Source: Sulfuriferula nivalis (lineage in GTDB: Bacteria > Pseudomonadota > Gammaproteobacteria > Burkholderiales > Sulfuriferulaceae). Taken from it: DNA of 64,000 bases. The DNA is taken from NCBI RefSeq assembly GCF_009937995.1, contig NZ_AP021881.1, forward strand, positions 3,286,001-3,350,000. The letters are read 5' to 3'. Positions 55,929 through 64,000 of the stretch are shown in pieces (position 1 is the stretch's first letter; each line of letters begins with the position of its first letter). The notes under the pieces are model-generated. The model was not told where the DNA came from, searched no databases, and saw only the letters and a program-made list of their open reading frames with translations. The translations under genes were made by a program, and so were the position numbers.

Positions 55929-56476
55929 TGAAAAAATCTCTACTTATAGTTGCACTCATCGGTATTGCTGCTGGTGGATATTATTTTTACCAGCAAAATA
56001 ACGCTGTGGGTAATAACCAACCGCAAATAATTAGCAAACCCAATTCTGATGCGATTTTTAAAGCACGTATTGCTGATTTAGCTGGCGTACGCCAGCCTCT
56101 TGCACAATGGCGTGGCAAAATATTGGTGGTGAACTTCTGGGCGACATGGTGCCCTCCATGCCGTCAAGAAGTACCTGAATTTATCGCCTTACAAAAACAA
56201 TATGGTGATCAAGGATTACAGTTTGTGGGTATTGCGCTAGATGAAAAAGCCAAGATACAAAACTTCATGGATGAAGTAGGCATAAATTATCCAGTGTTAG
56301 TTGGTGATTTAGAAGCAGTTGCACTTGCTCAAACGAGTGGAAATCGCCTGGGTGGTTTACCTTATACGGTAGTTATTGATCAGAAGGGCAATATTGTTGC
56401 TACAGAAATGGGGGCGCTGAGCAAAGAAAAGTTAATCACCATTCTCACTCCATTGCTTTCAAAGAAGTCCGTTTAA
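55928..56476 (+). CDS. TlpA/ResA-like membrane-anchored thioredoxin
   Basis: 182 residues: an N-terminal membrane anchor or uncleaved signal (MKKSLLIVALIGIAAGGYYF) and a thioredoxin fold with WATWCPPC (Cys75, Cys78), the TlpA/ResA active site, followed by the AhpC/TSA-like VGIALDEKAKIQNFMDE insertion and the cis-proline GGLPYTVVID. It probably reduces periplasmic disulfides, such as apocytochromes c or copper chaperones, with electrons from DsbD, whose stop overlaps its ATG. Specific client unknown. Confidence 0.92.
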   Translation: MKKSLLIVALIGIAAGGYYFYQQNNAVGNNQPQIISKPNSDAIFKARIADLAGVRQPLAQWRGKILVVNFWATWCPPCRQEVPEFIALQKQYGDQGLQFVGIALDEKAKIQNFMDEVGINYPVLVGDLEAVALAQTSGNRLGGLPYTVVIDQKGNIVATEMGALSKEKLITILTPLLSKKSV

Positions 56477-56536
56477 ATAGTCCTATTTTCATGAAACGTC
56501 TGGACAATAAGGCTTAATTTCGTCAAACTTGCGCCT

Positions 56537-57004
56537 ATGAATGAGCTAACGACAAATCTGAGCAAACATATACTTGTATTGCACGGCCCTAATTTGAATA
56601 TGCTGGGCGTACGTGAACCTAAGCACTATGGTTCAGATACGCTAGCTGACATCAATGCCCAGCTATACCAGCGTGCTAAGTCTGCTTATATATCATTATC
56701 TGATTTCCAAACTAACAGTGAAGCTGCGCTGATTGACCGTATACACGAAGCCCACGGCAATATTGATTTTATTATCATTAATCCTGCAGCTTTTACCCAT
56801 ACCAGCGTTGCATTGCGTGACGCGTTATCAGCAGTTGCCATACCTTATATAGAAATCCATTTATCCAACGTATTCGCCCGCGAACCATTCCGCCATCATT
56901 CCTATTTGAGTGATTTGGCGGTTGGCGTAATAAGTGGCCTAGGCTCGCAAGGTTACTTGCTTGCACTCGAATATGCTATCAACCAACTTACCATCAAGGC
57001 TTAA
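56537..57004 (+). CDS. aroQ: 3-dehydroquinate dehydratase, type II
   Basis: The shikimate-pathway enzyme that dehydrates 3-dehydroquinate. 155 residues, dodecameric family. [18 protein letters not shown] carries the active-site Asn and the catalytic Tyr loop; [16 protein letters not shown] and [18 protein letters not shown] complete the site with the catalytic His. The N-terminal ten residues are a little longer than in most homologues and a later start cannot be excluded. It is the first of aroQ-accB-accC-prmA, a conserved order in Beta- and Gammaproteobacteria. Confidence 0.97.
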   Translation: MNELTTNLSKHILVLHGPNLNMLGVREPKHYGSDTLADINAQLYQRAKSAYISLSDFQTNSEAALIDRIHEAHGNIDFIIINPAAFTHTSVALRDALSAVAIPYIEIHLSNVFAREPFRHHSYLSDLAVGVISGLGSQGYLLALEYAINQLTIKA

Positions 57005-57007
57005 ATC

Positions 57008-57466
57008 ATGGATCTGAGAAAACTTAAAAAACTCATCGACCTCGTACAGGAATCTGGCATTGCCGAATTAGAAATTACCGAAGGTGAAGAGAAAGTGCGT
57101 ATCGCCAGCGTACATGCTAATCAACAACCAGTGTATATGAGTGCACCGTCCTATGCACCTCAAGCACCATCGCCCATTGTAGCTGTTGCAGCGACTCCAA
57201 GCGTAGCCGTTAGTGAGCCTGCCGTTATTGAAGGCCACACTATTAAATCACCTATGGTTGGTACTTTCTACCGCTCTTCCAGCCCGGGTGCCAAGGCATT
57301 TGCAGAAGTTGGACAACAAGTAAATGCCGGTGAAACCTTATGCATTATCGAAGCAATGAAATTACTAAACGAGATTGAATCAGATCATTCTGGCGTCATT
57401 AAAGCCATCCTTGTAGAAAATGGTCAGCCTGTAGAATATGGCGAACCTTTGTTTATTATTGGCTAA
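57008..57466 (+). CDS. accB: Biotin carboxyl carrier protein of acetyl-CoA carboxylase
   Basis: 152 residues: an N-terminal helix region ([32 protein letters not shown]), a Pro/Ala/Val linker (about 40-75), and the C-terminal biotinyl domain with [12 protein letters not shown], the biotinylated Lys at about residue 118. It starts 3 bases behind aroQ and lies 24 bases before accC. It carries CO2 between the carboxylase and transferase for malonyl-CoA synthesis. Confidence 0.98.
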   Translation: MDLRKLKKLIDLVQESGIAELEITEGEEKVRIASVHANQQPVYMSAPSYAPQAPSPIVAVAATPSVAVSEPAVIEGHTIKSPMVGTFYRSSSPGAKAFAEVGQQVNAGETLCIIEAMKLLNEIESDHSGVIKAILVENGQPVEYGEPLFIIG

Positions 57467-57490
57467 TCCCTTTCTCTTATCAGGTCGCTT

Positions 57491-58840
57491 ATGTTTGAAA
57501 AAATTCTTATCGCCAATCGTGGCGAGATTGCGTTGCGTATCCAGCGCGCATGTCGCGAAATGGGTATTAAAACCGTTGCTGTCCATTCCGAAGCGGATGC
57601 AGATGCAAAATATGTAAAGCTTGCAGATGAGTCTGTCTGTATCGGTCCTGCAGCTTCTTCACTTAGTTACTTAAATGTACCTGCTATTATTAGCGCTGCT
57701 GAACTTACTGACGCTGAAGCAATTCATCCTGGTTATGGCTTCCTTTCCGAAAATGCAGACTTTGCTGAACGTATCGAAACTTCCGGATTTGTATTCATCG
57801 GACCACGTGCAGAAACAATACGTTTGATGGGTGATAAGGTTTCAGCAAAGGATGCAATGAAAGCTTCGGGTGTCCCTTGCGTACCTGGTTCCGACGGCGC
57901 GTTACCTGATGATCCTGATGAAATAAGACGAATAGCTAAATCTGTTGGCTATCCTATCATTATCAAAGCCGCTGGTGGTGGTGGTGGTCGTGGTATGCGT
58001 GTTGTTCATACTGAAGGCGCACTATTAAATGCCGTAGCCATGACGCAAGCTGAGGCACAATCTTGCTTTGGAAATCCTGTAGTCTATATGGAGCGCTATT
58101 TACAAAAGCCCAGGCATATTGAAATTCAAGTGCTGGCAGATGAACATGGTCATGCAATCCATTTGGGTGAGCGTGATTGTTCTATGCAGCGGCGTCATCA
58201 GAAAATTCTGGAAGAAGCACCAGCTCCAGGTCTTGACACCAAATTACGTGACAAGATTGGTGAGCGATGTGCAGAAGCCTGCCGGAAAATTGGCTATCGT
58301 GGTGCGGGTACGTTTGAATTTCTTTACGAAGATGGTGAATTTTTCTTCATAGAAATGAATACTCGTATTCAGGTTGAGCACCCTGTCACCGAACTTATTA
58401 CCGGTGTTGACTTAGTACAAGAACAAATTCATATCGCTGCAGGCGAGCCGTTACGATATAAGCAAAAGGATATTGTTTTCCGTGGTCACGCCATTGAATG
58501 TCGTGTCAATGCTGAGCACCCTTATACGTTTGTTCCATCTCCTGGTCGCATTACCGCTTATCACGTACCTGGCGGTCCTGGTATACGTGTTGATTCACAC
58601 GTGTATCAAAACTATTTTGTTCCGCCTCATTACGACTCCATGATAGGTAAAATTTTAGCGCATGGCTCTACTCGTGCACAGGCTATCGCACGTATGCGTA
58701 CTGCCCTAATGGAAACGATTATTGAGGGTGTGAATACTAATATACCGCTTCATCAAGATTTAATGCAGGATGCTAATTTTATAAATGGCGGCTCGAGCAT
58801 TCATTATTTGGAACAAAAACTGGCTACGCCTCACTCATAA
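57491..58840 (+). CDS. accC: Biotin carboxylase of acetyl-CoA carboxylase
   Basis: 449 residues with the ATP-grasp fold. N-terminal [25 protein letters not shown], the glycine-rich ATP loop [15 protein letters not shown], catalytic [13 protein letters not shown], and the C-terminal biotin-carboxylase domain ([13 protein letters not shown]). It carboxylates biotin on AccB with ATP and bicarbonate. Normal length; co-transcribed with accB, and prmA follows after 11 bases. Confidence 0.98.
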   Translation: MFEKILIANRGEIALRIQRACREMGIKTVAVHSEADADAKYVKLADESVCIGPAASSLSYLNVPAIISAAELTDAEAIHPGYGFLSENADFAERIETSGFVFIGPRAETIRLMGDKVSAKDAMKASGVPCVPGSDGALPDDPDEIRRIAKSVGYPIIIKAAGGGGGRGMRVVHTEGALLNAVAMTQAEAQSCFGNPVVYMERYLQKPRHIEIQVLADEHGHAIHLGERDCSMQRRHQKILEEAPAPGLDTKLRDKIGERCAEACRKIGYRGAGTFEFLYEDGEFFFIEMNTRIQVEHPVTELITGVDLVQEQIHIAAGEPLRYKQKDIVFRGHAIECRVNAEHPYTFVPSPGRITAYHVPGGPGIRVDSHVYQNYFVPPHYDSMIGKILAHGSTRAQAIARMRTALMETIIEGVNTNIPLHQDLMQDANFINGGSSIHYLEQKLATPHS

Positions 58841-58851
58841 TAGGGACTATC

Positions 58852-59742
58852 ATGCCTTGGCAATCTGTTACGCTTCCCGCAACTGCTGATGAAGCTGAAC
58901 GCCTATCTGACGCGCTTATGGATGTCGGTGCGTTATCTGTCAGTATCGAAGATGCTGCGGCAGGGACAGATTATGAAGCACCTATCTTTGGTGAGCCTGG
59001 CATGCCTGTTGATGCCCTCTGGCGTGACAATTTTGTTGTTGCTCTATTTGAGCAGAATGCAGATGTTCACCACATCCTAAGTTTGGCAGCGGAACATGCT
59101 GTATTCAACTTACCTTCCTATGTGATTGGCTTAGTAGCTGAGCAAGACTGGGTCAGATTAACTCAGTCTGAATTCGATCCAATTCAAATCTCAACAAGGT
59201 TATGGATTATCCCTAGCTGGCACGATGCCCCAGATAGTAAAGCTATTAATTTAAAACTCGATCCAGGCTTGGCTTTTGGAACAGGCTCGCATCCGACAAC
59301 TCGATTATGTTTGCAGTGGCTTGATCAAAATATCCAAGGACACGAGTCTGTTCTAGATTATGGTTGTGGCTCTGGCATACTTGCTATTGCTTCGATTAAA
59401 TTTGGCGCGTCTTCTGCAACTGGTGTAGATATAGATCCACAAGCTGTCATTACTGCACTGGATAATGCTACTAACAATGACGTTACTATTGCTTTTTATA
59501 CGACAGAGAACGATCACTCCTCACCTGCTGACATTGTCATAGCGAATATACTAACTAACCCATTATTAGCCTTGGCTCCCCTACTTGCTGAGCGCTGCAA
59601 GTCACATGGTCGAATTGTGTTATCCGGTATACTTGCTTCACAGGCTGATAAGGTTATTGCGGTATATAGTTCTTGGTTTGATATTGCTGTTTGGCAAATC
59701 GATGAGGGTTGGGTATGTTTGGCTGGTGAGAAAATTTTGTGA
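58852..59742 (+). CDS. prmA: Ribosomal protein L11 methyltransferase
   Basis: 296 residues. It methylates L11 at several Lys and the N-terminus using S-adenosylmethionine. An N-terminal substrate-recognition domain (about 1-55) is followed by KLDPGLAFGTGSHPTT (136-150) and the SAM motif VLDYGCGSGILAIA (167-180), then IVIANILTNPLL with the NxxxxP active-site block. It overlaps the following DUF3426 gene by 4 bases. The accBC-prmA order is common in proteobacteria. Confidence 0.96.
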   Translation: MPWQSVTLPATADEAERLSDALMDVGALSVSIEDAAAGTDYEAPIFGEPGMPVDALWRDNFVVALFEQNADVHHILSLAAEHAVFNLPSYVIGLVAEQDWVRLTQSEFDPIQISTRLWIIPSWHDAPDSKAINLKLDPGLAFGTGSHPTTRLCLQWLDQNIQGHESVLDYGCGSGILAIASIKFGASSATGVDIDPQAVITALDNATNNDVTIAFYTTENDHSSPADIVIANILTNPLLALAPLLAERCKSHGRIVLSGILASQADKVIAVYSSWFDIAVWQIDEGWVCLAGEKIL

Positions 59743-60584
59743 TCTTACATACTGCCTGTCCTATTTGTCACACTGTTTTCAAGGTTGACGAACAACACCT
59801 TTCTAGTGCTCAAGGTATGGTACAGTGCGGTGTTTGTGGTATGGTTTTTAATGCCGCTCAACATATACAACCCTCTGTTCATACACAAAGTCCTGTTGTA
59901 AGTTCTGTACACATAGATGAAGTTGAAACTCAGACTCTTATCACTAATTCTGATTCTATTGAATCAGATATTATTATTGAAGAAGAGTTACCTGCTGTTC
60001 ACGAAACAACCGTGACAGATGACATTACTACCAATACTGACCATTCGTTAATCTCAAGTGATATTATCGATTCTGCATATGCGACAGATGTACCTATACA
60101 GTTTAAAAAACAGATCAGTCGCAGTCGCAAAATATCTTACGCAATGGGAACCATGTTATTAACAAGTTTACTACTGCTGCAAATTAGTATTCCGTATAGA
60201 TACCAGTTATCTTCGTCTCTCCCAGTGCTTAAACCTCTCTTCAATACACTTTGCGAGGGTCACCTTTGCACTATGGAACCTCCATATGATGTAAGTCAAA
60301 TTGAACTAACAAATTCAAATTTCGAAATTGAACAAAAAAACAAAAAATTTATTAAGGTCACACTAGCGCTTCAAAATAATGCTAACTATAAATTACAGTT
60401 TCCTAGATTTTTACTAACATTGTTAGACAGTGATGACACCGTGGTGAGTATACGAAAAATTTCACCTGATGATTATATTTCTTTCAATAGAGACTTTTTA
60501 CAGCCTCACGACGAACGTATTATTAAATTAGATTTATCTGTTAATGAATCTGCTGTTTCTAATTATAAGATTCGATTTTTCTGA
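59739..60584 (+). CDS. Zinc-ribbon (MJ0042) DUF3426 membrane protein
   Basis: 281 residues from the GTG at 59739. It has an N-terminal zinc ribbon with Cys7/Cys10 and Cys30/Cys33 (CPIC and CGVC), an acidic linker (about 40-125), one transmembrane helix (132-152) and a C-terminal DUF3426 domain (about 160-281, outside). It stands behind prmA in many Betaproteobacteria, but its job is unknown. The start overlaps the prmA end by 4 bases, and its stop codon lies inside the bidirectional terminator. Confidence 0.9.
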   Translation: MILHTACPICHTVFKVDEQHLSSAQGMVQCGVCGMVFNAAQHIQPSVHTQSPVVSSVHIDEVETQTLITNSDSIESDIIIEEELPAVHETTVTDDITTNTDHSLISSDIIDSAYATDVPIQFKKQISRSRKISYAMGTMLLTSLLLLQISIPYRYQLSSSLPVLKPLFNTLCEGHLCTMEPPYDVSQIELTNSNFEIEQKNKKFIKVTLALQNNANYKLQFPRFLLTLLDSDDTVVSIRKISPDDYISFNRDFLQPHDERIIKLDLSVNESAVSNYKIRFF

Positions 60585-60625
60585 TCAATAAAAAAGGCAA
60601 CCTAAGTTGCCTTTTTTATTGATCA
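60582..60625. terminator. Bidirectional terminator between DUF3426 gene and atpC
   Basis: A perfect inverted repeat of 20 bp per arm (60582-60601 and 60606-60625) with a 4-nt loop; the inner arm resembles the fba-corC terminator (AAAAAAGGCA... TGCCTTTTTT). It ends two convergent operons. Confidence 0.95.
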
Positions 60626-60638
60626 GAATAAATTCTAA

Positions 60639-61061
60639 TTAGTGGTGTTTACGTAAACGCTCAATAGCAGCAATCTGAGCAATTGCCTCAGCAAGCTCTG
60701 CTTGAGCCTTTGCATAATCCATAGTAGAAGCATTATTTTTCATTGCTTCCTCTGCACGCTTTTTAGCTTCTAGCGCACGACTTTCATCCAGATCTTTGCC
60801 ACGAATCGCGGTGTCAGAAAGTATGGTTATCATATGCGGCTGTACTTCTAACATGCCACCAGAAACAAAAATTAATTCTTCTTCAGCAACATCTGGTTTT
60901 TTGATACGTACAGAACCCGCTTTAATATTGGTCAGCATCTGTGTATGACGAGGATAAATACCTACCTCGCCCATAGCTGCTGGAACAATTACATATTCTG
61001 CCACACCTGAAAACAGTGACGCTTCTGCACTAACTATATCAACATGAATGGTCATAGCCAT
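60639..61061 (-). CDS. atpC: ATP synthase F1 subunit epsilon
   Basis: 140 residues; the N-terminal beta sandwich ([50 protein letters not shown]) and the C-terminal two-helix hairpin ([34 protein letters not shown]). It inhibits and couples F1. It is the last gene of the atp operon, behind atpD, ending just before the terminator. Confidence 0.97.
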   Translation of the reverse strand: MAMTIHVDIVSAEASLFSGVAEYVIVPAAMGEVGIYPRHTQMLTNIKAGSVRIKKPDVAEEELIFVSGGMLEVQPHMITILSDTAIRGKDLDESRALEAKKRAEEAMKNNASTMDYAKAQAELAEAIAQIAAIERLRKHH

Positions 61062-61120
61062 AATTCTTTCTTCCTCGCACTTGGTTAACGGGCGTAACCT
61101 AGATTACGCCCTAGCCAGGA

Positions 61121-62524
<1,404 letters not shown>

Positions 62525-63388
62525 TTAAACAGCCGCAGCACCTGCTACGATCTCAGATAGCTCTTTGGTAATGGCAGCTTGACGGGTTTTGTTATAAACC
62601 AGTTTCAGCTCACCAATCACATTTTTTGCATTATCAGATGCAGCCTTCATTGCAACCATACGGGCACTTTGTTCACAAGCCATATTTTCAGCCACGGCCT
62701 GGTAAATCAAAGCTTCCACGTAACGAACCAATAACGCATCAATTACTGCTGGCGCCTCTGGTTCATATATGTAATCCCAATGATGAACTGGTTTACCATC
62801 ATCGGGAGCAACTAGTGGCAATATTTGCAGACTGACTGGTTCTTGTTTCATCGTATTTACAAACTTATTGTAAACAATATGAAGCGCGTCAATTTTGCCT
62901 GCCATGTAAGCATCTAACATGACCTTAACTGGGCCAATTAATGTTTCCATGTGTGGTGCATCGCCAAGCGCTACAACATGCGAGACCAAATTCGATCCCG
63001 AACGCTGCAGAAAACCCAACCCTTTATTACCAATTGCAGTGACATCAATACCAATCTTTGCAGCATCCCATTGTTTCATTTGGTTTACTACTACACGCAG
63101 TACGTTGGTATTTAATCCCCCACACAAACCCTTATCAGTACTAACAACAATTAATCCCACGCGTTTAACTTGATCACGTTTAATGATAAATGGATGTTTG
63201 TATTCCGGGTTGGCTTGAGAAAGATGAGCGGCTACATTTGCAATTTTCTCGGCATATGGTCGTGCTGCACGCATGCGCTCTTGCGCTTTACGCATTTTCG
63301 CTGCTGCAACCATTTCCATAGCACGAGTGATCTTCCGCGTATTTTCTACGCTTTTGATCTTAGTCCGTATCTCTTTACCTGAAGCCAT
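62525..63388 (-). CDS. atpG: ATP synthase F1 subunit gamma
   Basis: 287 residues from the ATG at 63388 ([36 protein letters not shown]), the true family start; the open frame continues 15 codons upstream into atpA. The N- and C-terminal helices that form the rotor shaft (last residues [15 protein letters not shown]) are intact. It turns inside the alpha3beta3 hexamer and couples it to the c-ring. Confidence 0.98.
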   Translation of the reverse strand: MASGKEIRTKIKSVENTRKITRAMEMVAAAKMRKAQERMRAARPYAEKIANVAAHLSQANPEYKHPFIIKRDQVKRVGLIVVSTDKGLCGGLNTNVLRVVVNQMKQWDAAKIGIDVTAIGNKGLGFLQRSGSNLVSHVVALGDAPHMETLIGPVKVMLDAYMAGKIDALHIVYNKFVNTMKQEPVSLQILPLVAPDDGKPVHHWDYIYEPEAPAVIDALLVRYVEALIYQAVAENMACEQSARMVAMKAASDNAKNVIGELKLVYNKTRQAAITKELSEIVAGAAAV

Positions 63389-63401
63389 GATTGTTATCCA
63401 A

Positions 63402-64000
63402 TCAATAAACGGCTGAGGACTTGAATTCCTCAATAGCCTTAATTAAAGTAGCTTCTACATCCGCTGGCATATCACCCGTGCTTTGCATTTTATCCATCAA
63501 ATCGCCATGCTTTGATTTTACATATGATGCCAAAGCTGCTTCAAACGCTAGCACTTTCTTAACTTCAACATCATCCATATAACCTTTGTTCACAGCAAAC
63601 AATGTCAAAGCCATTTCAGCTACGTTCATTGGTGCATACTGATTTTGCTTCATCAACTCAGTAACCAGCTTACCGCGTTCTAACTGCTTACGTGTAGCTT
63701 CATCCAAGTCCGAAGCAAACTGTGCAAATGCAGCCAATTCACGATATTGCGCCAATGCCAGACGTGTACCACCACCCAGCTTTTTGATAACTTTAGTTTG
63801 CGCAGCACCACCAACACGCGACACTGACAAACCTGCGTTGATAGCTGGACGAATACCTGCGTTAAACAAGTCAGTTTCCAAGAAGATCTGACCGTCAGTA
63901 ATCGAAATTACGTTAGTAGGTACGAATGCAGAAACGTCACCTGCTTGCGTTTCAATCACTGGAAGCGCTGTTAATGAACCAGTTTTGCCTTTTACAGCAC
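63402..64000 (-). CDS. atpA: ATP synthase F1 subunit alpha, C-terminal part (5' end beyond window)
   Basis: About 200 residues of the 513-residue subunit remain in frame to the window edge. Visible: [38 protein letters not shown], the adenine-site and arginine-finger region [19 protein letters not shown] (the Arg in SVSRVG), and the C-terminal helical domain ending in [13 protein letters not shown]. The non-catalytic nucleotide-binding subunit. It lies 13 bases before the atpG ATG on the same strand; atpH, F, E and B should lie beyond the edge. Confidence 0.98.
   Translation of the reverse strand, partial: AVKGKTGSLTALPVIETQAGDVSAFVPTNVISITDGQIFLETDLFNAGIRPAINAGLSVSRVGGAAQTKVIKKLGGGTRLALAQYRELAAFAQFASDLDEATRKQLERGKLVTELMKQNQYAPMNVAEMALTLFAVNKGYMDDVEVKKVLAFEAALASYVKSKHGDLMDKMQSTGDMPADVEATLIKAIEEFKSSAVY

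Overview
This window looks like a chromosomal segment of a betaproteobacterium. That is an inference from protein families and gene order: a tkt-gap-pgk-pyk-fba cluster (the arrangement seen in many autotrophic and methylotrophic Betaproteobacteria), miaB-phoH-ybeY-corC, aroQ-accB-accC-prmA and atpAGDC. No rRNA, tRNA or CRISPR array was seen, so the genus cannot be fixed; a member of the Nitrosomonadales is my guess.

Layout. 2-6147 (+) encodes Calvin-cycle/glycolytic enzymes: transketolase (3' part only), GAPDH, PGK, pyruvate kinase and class II aldolase. It ends in a perfect bidirectional terminator. 6205-9769 (-) is the miaB-phoH-ybeY-corC operon. 9874-17067 holds a rhodanese, a TonB receptor with a probable copper motif, an AI-2E-type permease, mutY, tatD, a methyltransferase-like membrane protein, a PsiF-repeat protein and a DUF1415 protein. 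17053-20589 (-) is a very large AsmA-like (DUF748) protein. 20736-23030 holds three small envelope proteins.

23252-43414 is an accessory island. It starts with a serine resolvase and res-like sites. A 38-bp Tn3-type inverted repeat lies at 24012, and its partner at 41086 abuts a full Tn3-family tnpA. Between these ends lie a RelE/HigB-HigA-like toxin-antitoxin pair, a secreted polysaccharide deacetylase with a DUF2135/TPR partner, DUF1330 and ABM monooxygenase-like proteins, thiol peroxidase, a Sel1-repeat protein with an unknown secreted protein, a J-domain protein and a coiled-coil protein. Mobile debris is dense: an intact IS3-family element with a 4-bp target duplication inside a 288-bp Tn3-type miniature element, IS30 and IS66 remnants, two MITE-like elements, and a 31-47-bp repeat present three times. 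The island ends right behind glmS, where three 20-21-bp-spaced repeats sit at the distance expected for a Tn7-type attachment site.

43441-64000 is core again. glmS-glmU (-) makes UDP-GlcNAc. The divergent pgaABCD operon uses UDP-GlcNAc to build and export poly-beta-1,6-GlcNAc, but pgaA has a 1-bp frameshift just before its C-terminal strands. Then come fxsA, a dsbD with a duplicated N-terminal domain, a TlpA-like thioredoxin, aroQ-accBC-prmA-DUF3426, a perfect bidirectional terminator, and atpC-D-G-A on the minus strand, atpA being cut by the window end.
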